64,000 bases of DNA. It comes from Trichococcus collinsii. GTDB lineage: Bacteria > Bacillota > Bacilli > Lactobacillales > Aerococcaceae. A program made the translations under genes and the position numbers. The DNA lies in the NCBI RefSeq assembly GCF_900107505.1, contig NZ_FNQH01000006.1, positions 38,022 through 102,021 on the forward strand. The letters run 5' to 3'. Shown one piece after another: positions 37,293 to 45,494 of this stretch. The notes below the pieces were generated by a model, which searched no databases, was not told where the DNA came from, and worked only from the letters and a program-made list of their open reading frames with translations. Each line of letters begins with the position of its first letter. Position 1 is the stretch's first letter.

Positions 37293-37369
37293 ATAACATG
37301 ATAACCTAATTCTTTTTTTCCCGCAACGCCCTTTTTAACGATTCTTGCATGCATCAAAAAAAGAACACA

Positions 37370-37423
37370 CCAAAAACAGCAGCGAGGAATCCATCGTCGT
37401 GGCTTCCTCGCTGCTGTTTTTGG
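37370..37423. terminator. Strong bidirectional terminator
   Basis: A perfect 20-bp stem (37370-37389 with 37404-37423), arms beginning CCAAAAACAGC, with a 14-nt loop. It separates the MazG operon (minus) from the bioY promoter region. Confidence 0.88.
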
Positions 37424-37508
37424 TTTAGAGATGAGGGAAGTATCGAATACCCTCCCGTTGGTCTTGAATCCCTATTCTTATATTCATGCATCCAGCAAAT
37501 GATTGCTC

Positions 37509-37835
37509 CTAGAGATCAAAGCGCTTCTCTGTTGTGCTTAAGAAATTATCCAGTGCTTCCTCGCTGTCGATGCCCATCCGGTCCGCCAGCACCATCAGCC
37601 ACCAGATGCTTTCGCCGATTTTGTGCTCCAAACCCGCTTCATTCGACTCGCCAACAGGCCAGCGTCCTTGCTGTGCCATCGTCAAACGCCCCACAAGCCC
37701 CGCATCGGTCAAAAATGCCAATGCATCCTCTTCAACGGACCATTCACTGCCGTGATGCTTCATTTCCAATGAGCGGTAATGCTCCCGGATTTTTTTCGAT
37801 CTTTCAGCTGCTTGTTTGATGGTTAAGTTGTCCAT
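37509..37835 (-). CDS. MazG-like protein, degenerate acidic motif
   Basis: 108-aa protein with a MazG-type all-alpha outline. EEDALAFLTDAGLVGRL aligns with the first metal-binding helix, and HKIGESIWWLMVLADRMGIDSEEAL with the second. Active MazG enzymes have ExxE and ExxD; here the second motif reads ESIW and the first has few acids. Activity is therefore doubtful and a structural or sensing role is possible. The ATG has an AAAGGAG site. It is the third gene of an operon with a nuclease-helicase and a better-conserved MazG, 30 bp after the latter. Confidence 0.7.
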   Translation of the reverse strand: MDNLTIKQAAERSKKIREHYRSLEMKHHGSEWSVEEDALAFLTDAGLVGRLTMAQQGRWPVGESNEAGLEHKIGESIWWLMVLADRMGIDSEEALDNFLSTTEKRFDL

Positions 37836-37865
37836 GATAAAACTCCTTTTTTAAAATTCAGGGTG

Positions 37866-38204
37866 TTATGACAACTCCGTATATTTCTCTTTGTTCCCTC
37901 GGCTTTTGTCCACCGGATACTTGATGTTGTTCATCTCCAGCTTCGCCTCGATGATCTCATCGATGTCCAGATTCAGGTTGCTGGCCAACATGTGGGAGTA
38001 GATCAGCACATCGGCGAGCTCCTCCTTGATCCGATCCAGGTTGTTCGCTGTCGTTTCCTCAGGATTTTTCCATTGGAACAACTCCAGCAGCTCCGCAGCC
38101 TCCAGGCAGATTGAGATAGCAAGGTCCTTTTCGTTATGGAATTGGCGCCAGTCGCGGTCATCCCGGAATTTATTGATTTTGTCCATTGTGTTCATGTTTG
38201 TCAT
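37866..38204 (-). CDS. MazG-like nucleotide pyrophosphohydrolase
   Basis: 112-aa MazG-superfamily enzyme expected to hydrolyse (d)NTPs to NMP and pyrophosphate. ExxE is at CLEAAELLELFQW (Glu35, Glu38) and ExxD at EELADVLIYSHML (Glu62, Asp65), separated by the usual distance. The first ATG overlaps the stop of the nuclease-helicase gene by 4 bp. The ATG three codons later is better spaced from AAAGGG and may be the true start. Tight coupling to a Schlafen-type helicase suggests a joint role, possibly nucleotide depletion during phage attack (inference). Confidence 0.85.
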   Translation of the reverse strand: MTNMNTMDKINKFRDDRDWRQFHNEKDLAISICLEAAELLELFQWKNPEETTANNLDRIKEELADVLIYSHMLASNLNLDIDEIIEAKLEMNNIKYPVDKSRGNKEKYTELS

Positions 38205-39967
38205 CCCTTTCTGGCTTCTATTAAAGCTTGTTGCAGTTCTTCATCCACCGCATAGAGGTACAAACCGTTCACACCCCTGGTCAGCAATACGTTCAGTTCG
38301 TTCTTCAGCAACGTATCGGAGAAATATTCCTTACTGCCGTCCTTCAGGCTTCTCTTTTGCGTGGCTTTTTTGTTTTTACTCTCCTGACGGTCAAAGATGA
38401 TTTTGCCGTTCCTGTATTTCACGGATGGACCGATGATGACTCCCACATAATTCAGGTCGAAGCCTTGGACTGTGAAGGTGGAGCCGACTTCGTCAACCGT
38501 CTGCGCCTGTTCGGCCCAGGATAGGTGTTTGTTTCTGATTGACTGTGTTTTCGAATCAACAGGCAACTGGAGATTCCACGGCAATTTCCAGTCACCTACC
38601 CGGACATACCAATAGTCCTCCCCTTCAGGTTTGCGCTTGTCGACGTAATCCCAATCGAATGTGGCCGTCAGCCTAGAAATGCCCGAATCCTGGCTCTGTG
38701 CCTTTGCTTTGATGGCTGCATGCAATTCCTCCGGGCTGTCGAAGACCTGGATATCGTAGTTTTTTGAATCATCAGGGATTTTCCCAACCTCTTGCTCATC
38801 GATAAGGGAACGGATCCACTTCACCGTTGCTTTATCGGAATTGATGCGCATCTGGTTCGACAGATACATCAAATTGCCGTTAAGCTGTGCCTCATGCTGA
38901 AGGCTCATCAGTTCCTCGTATTCCCAATACTGCTGTGTCGAAAGCACCTGGTTTTGGTCGAACACCGCCACAACCACCTTGGCGCGTTCCAACAAATCGT
39001 GCAGTTGGTTCTTTCCTCGATAGGACTGTTTCCCCTGCGTCCAAAGCAGATGCGCTTCGTCAACGATCACGACATCCACCTTATCCTCCGGCCCGTGATT
39101 ATTGATGAACGGGGTCGGTTTGGAAACGAGGTCCGGCTGCTTTTTGCTGTAGATGCCCAACTTGGTCGCGATTTGTTGATAGACCTTCAGCTGCTGCTCG
39201 TGGTTCACCAAGAGGAAATTCTTTGTATTCTTGAAGATCAGATTCTCCGGATCATCCTTGGATAATTGGTTCAATTCATAAAACAGACTGCTCATCAGGA
39301 CTGTTTTACCTGATCCCGCCTCACCTGTCACAAGGATCAGCTGTCCCGTTTTCTTTCTCGTCAAAGCCTCCATGATGCGCAGAGTGATGAAATCCTTCGT
39401 ACGGATCTGCTCCTCCGTCAGTTTATGGAACGGAGAAGCCTTAAAAATAGCGGAATCCCTGATGATCTGTTCAACCGGAAAAAGCTCCTTATTTTTCTTT
39501 TGCAGCCCTCTCCAGACCTTTGAGAAGATATTATCCAACTCATGGGATGTGAAATAATCATTCTGCTGGTTGGTCCGGCGGTTATAGACCGCATCAACAT
39601 TTTCAATGCTGGACATGTACAGCATCAGCTTGTTTTCGATATCTAAAGTAAGTGACTTATTGAAATGATCATGCCCGATCACATACATCTTCGATGATTC
39701 CGAAATGGCCAGGTTCTCCCAATCGGTCCTCGATTTCGGATCGACCGTCAGATGCTGTATAGTCCTTTTCTTGATGTCGGACGTTTCTCCGATATAAACC
39801 GAGAATTGCTTCTCTTTATTCTCGTCATTGACGATGTAGACTGTCGGATAATGCAAAAGGTACTTCGCATCCTTACCTACATGTTCCTGGACTTTTGAAT
39901 CAAAATCCTTCACACCCTCACTGCTGTAATCCAGTTCATAGATTATCGGGGCGGAAATGTCTCCCAT
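38201..39967 (-). CDS. GIY-YIG nuclease fused to Schlafen-group-3 (DUF2075) helicase
   Basis: 588-aa fusion protein. Residues 40-130 form a GIY-YIG nuclease: TVYIV, then SVYIGETSDIKKR (YIG 58-60, Arg68) and the metal-binding Glu111 in DIENKLMLYM. Residues 205-588 form the DUF2075/SLFN-g3 helicase: Walker A GEAGSGKT (215-222), Walker B VVIVDEAHLL (299-308), motif III-like VVVAVFDQNQVLS, TFDWDYVD, VGSTFTVQGFDLNYVGV and LLTRGVNGLYLY (motif VI). It starts behind AAGGAGGTG. It heads a three-gene operon with two MazG-like genes. Family knowledge: nuclease-helicase fusions of this type are frequent in defence settings. Confidence 0.88.
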   Translation of the reverse strand: MGDISAPIIYELDYSSEGVKDFDSKVQEHVGKDAKYLLHYPTVYIVNDENKEKQFSVYIGETSDIKKRTIQHLTVDPKSRTDWENLAISESSKMYVIGHDHFNKSLTLDIENKLMLYMSSIENVDAVYNRRTNQQNDYFTSHELDNIFSKVWRGLQKKNKELFPVEQIIRDSAIFKASPFHKLTEEQIRTKDFITLRIMEALTRKKTGQLILVTGEAGSGKTVLMSSLFYELNQLSKDDPENLIFKNTKNFLLVNHEQQLKVYQQIATKLGIYSKKQPDLVSKPTPFINNHGPEDKVDVVIVDEAHLLWTQGKQSYRGKNQLHDLLERAKVVVAVFDQNQVLSTQQYWEYEELMSLQHEAQLNGNLMYLSNQMRINSDKATVKWIRSLIDEQEVGKIPDDSKNYDIQVFDSPEELHAAIKAKAQSQDSGISRLTATFDWDYVDKRKPEGEDYWYVRVGDWKLPWNLQLPVDSKTQSIRNKHLSWAEQAQTVDEVGSTFTVQGFDLNYVGVIIGPSVKYRNGKIIFDRQESKNKKATQKRSLKDGSKEYFSDTLLKNELNVLLTRGVNGLYLYAVDEELQQALIEARKG

Positions 39968-40476
39968 ACCAGCACCTCCTTGTATTGTGATGTTACAACA
40001 ATCATACAGTTTAGCGAGTTTCTTTGCTAGATATATTTATACCGTTGTCTATCAACGTGAATTTAAGCATTCTACTTGATTTGAATGGTCAGCAGATTAT
40101 TCTTCTCAGAGGAGGAATGCAAATATTTTATCCAATTGATCGATGTAAATGTTTATGAGATACTAAAATAAAATTGAATCAGAATGTGTTTACAATGCAA
40201 AATGGTTGATTACAATGGCTCGACTGAATATGCCCCAAAATGGGATTCAACACAAAAATGTGTTTGATTTTCTATTGGAAGAATAAAGTTCCTCATCCTT
40301 CCCTTCTTAATAGGCTATCATGTCTATTTCAAATTTTCTATTTACGGGGAGTATATGAACAGTATTCTTTGTGAGCAGGGAACATATCTTCCTGAATGAA
40401 GATACTAGCTATGCCAAATTAAATATGCATATAATATGCAGTAAATAATAAATTCGAAAAAATAGGGGGTACTATC
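39968..40476. other. 509-bp intergenic region with promoters only
   Basis: AT-rich DNA between the divergent nuclease-helicase and isochorismatase genes. No gene passes inspection. A 28-codon frame near 40090-40173 (ending VNVYEILK) lacks a ribosome binding site and may be a gene remnant. TATAAT-like stretches near 40425-40437 could drive the plus-strand gene. Confidence 0.4.
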
Positions 40477-41034
40477 TTGGATAAAGAAAATAATGCTTTA
40501 ATTATAATAGATGTGCAAAAAGCCTTTGATGATACAAAGTGGGGAGAGAGAAATAATCTAAATGCAGAAGAAAACATTAGAAAAATACTAGAATTATGGC
40601 GAGAAAAAGACTGGCCCATAATATACATACAACACACTTCTGATAATCCCAATTCTGTATTTTATCCGTTGAATGAAGGGTTTGCTATAAAAGAAACTGT
40701 CAAACCTGCTGATGCAGACGTAATTTTCACTAAAAAAGTAAATAGTAGTTTTATTGGTACAAATTTAGAAGGGTATTTAAAAGAAAATAGAATATCGACA
40801 GTTGTAATAACAGGTTTAACTACACCTCATTGTGTATCAACTACAACAAGAATGAGTGGTAATTTAGGTTTTGATACATATCTGATTTCAGATGCAACCG
40901 CAGCTTTTGGGTTGAAGGATCAAAATGATAACTATTATGATGCAGATACTATACATAATATATCGTTAGCTACCCTAAACGATGAATTCGCTACAATTCT
41001 TACAACTAATCAATTATGGAATCATATAAAATAG
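40477..41034 (+). CDS. Isochorismatase-like cysteine hydrolase
   Basis: 185-aa cysteine hydrolase. The catalytic Asp is in LIIIDVQKAFDD (about residue 11), a Lys in VIFTKKVNSSF (about 88), and the nucleophile Cys in TGLTTPHCVSTTTRM (about 121). The family includes isochorismatase, nicotinamidase and many uncharacterised amidases. It begins at TTG with an AGGGGGT site seven bases upstream. It stands alone and is clearly more AT-rich than its neighbours, suggesting recent acquisition. The substrate is unknown. Confidence 0.87.
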   Translation: MDKENNALIIIDVQKAFDDTKWGERNNLNAEENIRKILELWREKDWPIIYIQHTSDNPNSVFYPLNEGFAIKETVKPADADVIFTKKVNSSFIGTNLEGYLKENRISTVVITGLTTPHCVSTTTRMSGNLGFDTYLISDATAAFGLKDQNDNYYDADTIHNISLATLNDEFATILTTNQLWNHIK

Positions 41035-41161
41035 GTTGACCTTATTCACTTGTATAGCTCCCAACGGATTACTGATGATTCTGGTTGTTCCAATATTTCT
41101 TCCTTCTCAGAATAATCCAAATGTCGTTTAACTTTTGATATCCTATCTGAATCCGTTACAT

Positions 41162-41974
41162 TTACCCTAAACCCTTTGCCAATGCCTTATAAAAACCATT
41201 CTCATCATTCGTATCCGTTACACAATCAGCTGCTTGTTTTACTTCGTCAGGAGCATTACCCATCGCGACTCCTATACCAGCGTGTATGATCATGGGCATA
41301 TCATTGAAATTGTCACCGATTGCTAAAGTATTTTTTAATTCAACGCCATATTTTTCGCATAAAAAATCGAGTGCTCCTAATTTTGATACTTGATTATTAA
41401 CGATTTCCAGATAGGTGTCTTTTGATCGGTAGTAGGAAATATTTGATAGTGTTGACCCTTCCAACTCTTCCTCCAGCTTTCGAATGTCATCCGGATTTCC
41501 CATGCACAGTATCTTGTGAACAGAAAAATGCTCGTTCAGGAAATCTTCCATTGAGATGGATTCTGGATCCATTTTGGTGATTGCCGCTTCCTGCTTGACC
41601 CACTCATCTTCTTGTTCAACGTACCACCGCTCGCCGGAATAGATATTAAAGCTTATTTCCGGAAACTTTGTGGATACTGCTTGATAGAGTTGTAATGCGT
41701 CCAGTCGCTCTAAAGTCAGACTATACAGATCAATAAATGACCCATCTGAATATTGTGTGATCAATGCTCCGTTGAAGCAAACCAGTGGTGAAGACAACCG
41801 GACTTCATCGGCAATTGAAACCATTGCTGCTGGCGGTCTGGCGGATGCCAGAATGATTTTCGTGCCTTGCTTCACCAAGTCCTGAATGATTTGGATTGCT
41901 TCAGCTGTAACTTCATGCTGCGAATTTAACAACGTGCCATCTATATCGCTGAATACCAACTCAATTTTTGTCAT
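41162..41974 (-). CDS. HAD-superfamily Cof-type sugar phosphatase
   Basis: 270-aa Cof/YbiV-like phosphatase. Motif I is FSDIDGTLLNS (nucleophile Asp9), motif II the Ser in IILASARPP, and motifs III/IV are Lys in VSKLGALDFLC plus AIGDNFNDMPMI. The C2 cap lies in the middle. Members dephosphorylate sugar phosphates or cofactors such as FMN and PLP. It overlaps the upstream DeoR gene by 4 bp, so the two are an operon and the regulator may sense its phosphosugar substrate. Confidence 0.92.
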   Translation of the reverse strand: MTKIELVFSDIDGTLLNSQHEVTAEAIQIIQDLVKQGTKIILASARPPAAMVSIADEVRLSSPLVCFNGALITQYSDGSFIDLYSLTLERLDALQLYQAVSTKFPEISFNIYSGERWYVEQEDEWVKQEAAITKMDPESISMEDFLNEHFSVHKILCMGNPDDIRKLEEELEGSTLSNISYYRSKDTYLEIVNNQVSKLGALDFLCEKYGVELKNTLAIGDNFNDMPMIIHAGIGVAMGNAPDEVKQAADCVTDTNDENGFYKALAKGLG

Positions 41975-42732
41975 AGCGTTTCCTCCTCAAAGATGATCTC
42001 GGTTTGATCTCCGAAATAAGCCTGCTGTTTTGATGTCAGAACTTTATCTGTAATGAAGCAATCGACATCCTGGTAATTTGCGCCTTTATACTGCGCTTCT
42101 TTACTGAATTTCTGATTTTCAGCAACCAGTACCACTTGCCGACATTGTTTTACCACTTTTTGCTTGATCAAGGCATTGTTAACTTCTTTAAAAAAGATGC
42201 CCTCTTCCTCTAAACTTGCTGCTCCGATAAAACAGATGTCAAATTTTATCGCATCGATTTCTTCCAAACTCCGGACCGAAAAGAAAAACCGATCTTCATG
42301 ATTGAACTCTCCACCCAAAAGATGAACTTTTATTTTTGGATTCATTCCCAATGCAAAGGCATTGTCCAGAGAATGGGTATAAACCGTACACTTTTTGTTT
42401 AATTTCTGCGCTGTTAACAATAACGTAGTCGACACGTCTAAAAATAATGTGCTGTCTTCTGCTATTTCTTCTAAAACTCTCTCAGCCATCTGCTCCTTCT
42501 CGGGTTTTAATATACCTGCCCGCTCCCCAAAGTTGAATATCTTGGAGCTGTCTTCAGATAACATAATGCCTCCATGCGTACGGACAGCATTTCCGGTTTT
42601 TAAGAATTCCAGGATATCACGGCGAGCAGTGTCAGACGAAATATCGAATGCTTCCATTATTTCTTTCTTGGAAAGTCTTTTTCTCTCCTCCAACAGCTGT
42701 TGAATCTGCTGGATACGCTCTTCTTGGTACAT
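41971..42732 (-). CDS. DeoR-family regulator
   Basis: 253-aa repressor with an N-terminal DeoR helix-turn-helix (RIQQIQQLLEERKRLSKKEIMEAFDISSDTARRDI) and a C-terminal sugar-phosphate-binding DeoRC domain (FLDVSTTLLLTAQKL, DICFIGAASLEEEG). It starts behind AAAGGTGG and is coupled to a HAD phosphatase gene. Two direct repeats in its promoter region suggest autoregulation. Confidence 0.9.
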   Translation of the reverse strand: MYQEERIQQIQQLLEERKRLSKKEIMEAFDISSDTARRDILEFLKTGNAVRTHGGIMLSEDSSKIFNFGERAGILKPEKEQMAERVLEEIAEDSTLFLDVSTTLLLTAQKLNKKCTVYTHSLDNAFALGMNPKIKVHLLGGEFNHEDRFFFSVRSLEEIDAIKFDICFIGAASLEEEGIFFKEVNNALIKQKVVKQCRQVVLVAENQKFSKEAQYKGANYQDVDCFITDKVLTSKQQAYFGDQTEIIFEEETL

Positions 42733-42754
42733 CTTGCCACCACCTTTGGTTTAA

Positions 42755-42798
42755 TTATATAAGCATTTGTAAGTATTATCAAGTTTATATAAGCGTTT
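42755..42798 (-). promoter_or_regulatory. Direct repeats upstream of the DeoR operon
   Basis: TTATATAAGCATTT (42755-42768) and TTATATAAGCGTTT (42785-42798) are spaced exactly 30 bp start to start, about three helical turns. DeoR proteins often bind direct repeats near their own promoter, so this is a candidate operator. Confidence 0.5.
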
Positions 42799-42808
42799 AA
42801 GAATGTAA

Positions 42809-42848
42809 AAAACCAGCACAAACGTTTTTTGGCGTTTGTACTGGTTTT
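42809..42848. terminator. Terminator after the 166-aa hypothetical gene
   Basis: AAACCAGCACAAACG pairs with CGTTTGTACTGGTTT around an eight-base loop, with T and A runs on either side. It serves the minus-strand gene ending at 42856. Confidence 0.85.
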
Positions 42849-42855
42849 TATTTTT

Positions 42856-43356
42856 CTATATATTCAGATTAGGGATTTTATTTTTGAACGAAGCGTTACT
42901 TTTCAAAATGACTTTTTCTTCGAGTCCGCGGATGAGTCTGCCTTCACTGTCATAGACATGGGCTCGGGCTTTATTGATGTCGGCCATCGCAAGGATGAGC
43001 CTATCGCGAATTGGTTCAGGTAATTCGTCGAACAGGAACGATTCTTTGTTCAGATTGTATTTCCCACGCAGCGATTCCACTTCTCCAGCTTTCTTCAGTC
43101 GGTACGTTCGTTTGGGCAAGGCGCCTTCAATTATTCGTTTCTCTATCCGATAGACATAATTTTTGTCGTCGTAAACGATTTCGAGAGCGCCGCTGTTGGT
43201 GCGGTTATACTGCACATGCTTGTGATTTTCCTTATGAAGTTCCCACCAGGCTTTAATCCCCGCAATCGCCTCTTCCTCAGTTTTATAGCTGCCGTGTTCC
43301 TTCCGAATGTTGCCGATGCGATTCTGCCAATAGTTGGTATACACTGTTTGACTCAT
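42856..43356 (-). CDS. Hypothetical protein (166 aa)
   Basis: Unrecognised protein that opens MSQTVYTNYWQNRIGNIRKE. It is rich in charged residues and has no signal peptide or membrane helix. Residues 25-75 (EEAIAGIKAWWELHKENHKHVQYNRTNSGALEIVYDDKNYVYRIEKR) look like an alpha/beta unit, and the C-terminus (about 115-150) like an extended strand region. It has an AAAGGGCGG site and its own terminator. Neighbours give no functional clue. Confidence 0.75.
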   Translation of the reverse strand: MSQTVYTNYWQNRIGNIRKEHGSYKTEEEAIAGIKAWWELHKENHKHVQYNRTNSGALEIVYDDKNYVYRIEKRIIEGALPKRTYRLKKAGEVESLRGKYNLNKESFLFDELPEPIRDRLILAMADINKARAHVYDSEGRLIRGLEEKVILKSNASFKNKIPNLNI

Positions 43357-43472
43357 ACAATCCGCCCTTTCGATATTGGTGTAATCGCTATCATTGTATG
43401 ACTAATCCGGAAAATTTGCAAGGAAATCCGCTTGATCAAGATCGAATTTCCGCCCACAGCATTTCGCGATTT

Positions 43473-44042
43473 TTAGATTTCGGGACGGAAAGTGATCCCG
43501 GAAAGGATGTACGGAATGGATGGCCTGAAGAATTCTTCCGGTGATGCATTCATCCCACTTTTTCGCCATTCTACCGAAGCCCCATAGATTCCCCAGCTTA
43601 GGATGGCAGCCGTGATTTTAAGTGTTTCCGTTTCTTTTCTGTCTGCTTTTCTCAACAACATCTTATATAAGATCACTTCTAATTGGTCCCTTATTATGCG
43701 CGCTATGGTGTCTTCGTACCCTCTGTAACAGCGCGTGGACAATGATTTTTGGAATTTGGTAATCGTCGAAAAGATCTGAATCAGAGTCTCTTCATCCAAC
43801 TCCCTGTCTTTGTAAACCTCGTAATTCAGATTGACCAGTAATACTTCCGATAAGACCTTCTCGAGCAAGTCGTATATATCCTGGAAATGATAATAGAAAG
43901 TAGCGCGATTGATCATCGCTTCTTCGGTAATGTTTTTCACAGTGATATCACTGAATTCTTTTGTTTCTGAAAGTTTAATAAAAGCATCCATGATCAATTT
44001 GCGCGTGCGCAGTACACGGGGATCTATCTTTGGCTGATCCAC
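43473..44042 (-). CDS. TetR-family regulator
   Basis: 189-aa regulator. The N-terminal helix-turn-helix is RKLIMDAFIKLSETKEFSDITVKNITEEAMINRATFYYHF (about residues 14-53), with an all-helical ligand domain after it. GTG start behind GGAGGGG. It diverges from the SpxH-like gene. A TGTCG-N6-CGACA dyad in the shared promoter region is a candidate operator, so it may control both genes. Confidence 0.88.
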   Translation of the reverse strand: MDQPKIDPRVLRTRKLIMDAFIKLSETKEFSDITVKNITEEAMINRATFYYHFQDIYDLLEKVLSEVLLVNLNYEVYKDRELDEETLIQIFSTITKFQKSLSTRCYRGYEDTIARIIRDQLEVILYKMLLRKADRKETETLKITAAILSWGIYGASVEWRKSGMNASPEEFFRPSIPYILSGITFRPEI

Positions 44043-44080
44043 TTCTTACCCCTCCTACTTTTTAGACAGATTCATCAATA

Positions 44081-44096
44081 TGTCGTATAACCGACA
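44081..44096. promoter_or_regulatory. Dyad in the TetR/spxH intergenic region
   Basis: TGTCG-TATAAC-CGACA is a perfect 5-bp-arm inverted repeat 39 bp upstream of the TetR start, as expected for a TetR-type operator. Confidence 0.45.
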
Positions 44097-44190
44097 AAAC
44101 CAAAGAACTATCGGTGTTTGTGTTTTTCATTATGGCTTATAATTCCCTTGTAAAGCAAATCTTTTGAACCATGAATGAGGGGAAATTAAA

Positions 44191-45115
44191 TTGGAAAACA
44201 ACAATAATATGGCATGCGACTTAGCAACAGGCGTCTGCGGGACTACTGATAATGATGAACTGGAGCTGATTACTTTTACGCAGCCAAAAAAAAACAATCA
44301 CTCTTTACTACGTGACGGACCCTATCTGCTCCCATTGCTGGGCGCTCGAGCCTGTCCTGCGCCGTTTTATTGAACAGTATGGAGAATACTTCAATTTCCA
44401 GACTGTGATGGGTGGTTTACTGGAAAAATGGCATGATGGACCCATCGACCCAGCAAACGGCATATACAAACCAGCCGATGTCGCAGGCCATTGGCGGGAA
44501 GTCGGCGTACATTCAAGAATGCCTATCGACGGTTCTTTGATGATTGATAATCCCGTACAATCCTCCTTTCCGCCTTCGCGCGTATTCAAAATCATTCAGC
44601 AAAATTATAATGAAGCAAAGGCCTTTGAGTTTTTGCGTCGTGCAAGGGAAGCATTGTTCGTATTCAATCGAAACATTTCTGATAAATCTGAATTGATCAA
44701 AATCGTAAATGAGTTTGGCTTGGATGGGGAGAGCATCGTAAATGCATCTGAACAACAAGCCGGCATGCAGTTATTGAATGAGGATTTCGAACTGACCAGA
44801 AATTTAGGTGCTCGCGCGTTCCCTACTATTGTCATGATTAACGAAGAAAACCGAGGCATAAAAATCGTTGGAGGCCGACCATTGGAATCTTATGTCGAAG
44901 GCTTGCAACAAGTCCTGAATGCGAACGAACTGCAACCAAAACAAGTACTTCCTCTTTCCGACATACTCGACAAAGAGAAACTGCTGTTTTCAAAAGAAAT
45001 CGAAGTGCTGTACGATGTTGAACCTTCGACTGTTCGGGCTTTTATTGAAAAAGAGCTTTCCCAGGAAAGTTACCGCCTGAAGGAAATCCTGGGAGAAGTC
45101 TACATTATTCGATAA
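44191..45115 (+). pseudogene. spxH: SpxH/YjbH-type ClpXP adaptor (DsbA fold), frameshifted
   Basis: The N-terminal part (TTG at 44191 after GAGGGG) reads MACDLATGVCGTTDNDELELITFTQPKK. The rest, in the next frame from about 44295 to 45115, reads TITLYYVTDPICSHCWALEPVLRRFIEQYGEYF and continues to the end of a thioredoxin/DsbA-like domain. The two frames meet at a run of nine A (44286-44294); eight A would join them into 307 aa. YjbH/SpxH delivers the stress regulator Spx to ClpXP. The change may be a real mutation, a sequencing error in the homopolymer, or slippage-dependent expression. Confidence 0.82.
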
Positions 45116-45170
45116 TCTGAACCTGAATATTTTTGTTATATGACTAGCAACATGGCGGAGCTAATGATCC

Positions 45171-45256
45171 GGTATTGGGCAGGCCGTGAAAGAAAGCGGC
45201 ATTCCCAGAGAAGAAATCTGGATTAACACGAAATCGTGACCAAGCGAGTACGGCTA
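45171..45256 (+). pseudogene. Aldo/keto reductase remnant
   Basis: The frame starting at 45171 reads GIGQAVKESGIPREEIWINTKS, stop, PSEYG. This matches the segment of an aldo/keto reductase around the catalytic Lys (compare [21 protein letters not shown] in the gene at 19-870). No start codon, no complete barrel and an internal stop, so only a fragment survives. The rest of the 45116-45331 gap shows nothing recognisable. Confidence 0.6.
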
Positions 45257-45331
45257 AGGCACGCGGAACAGGAAGAAGTGCTGAGCCAATTTGTACCAGC
45301 TGATTAATGGAACAATGATTTTGATAAAAGT

Positions 45332-45382
45332 AAAACGAAAACCCTCTCTATGCTGTTGTCAGCATGAGAGGGTTTTCGTTTT
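45332..45382. terminator. Strong bidirectional terminator
   Basis: AAAACGAAAACCCTCTC pairs with GAGAGGGTTTTCGTTTT, with an inner ATGCTG/CAGCAT stem. Confidence 0.9.
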
Positions 45383-45494
45383 TATACCTTGATGAAATTC
45401 TCAGCAAATACAAAACTTATCATATTTGTTACTCTTAAAAGATTTGTCCGCACTAGACTGAATTAAAATGTTTCCCGGGAATAAAATTTACAAT

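Noticed and set aside
40090..40173. 28-codon frame ending VNVYEILK upstream of the isochorismatase gene
   Set aside because: No ribosome binding site and no recognisable family; at best a remnant.
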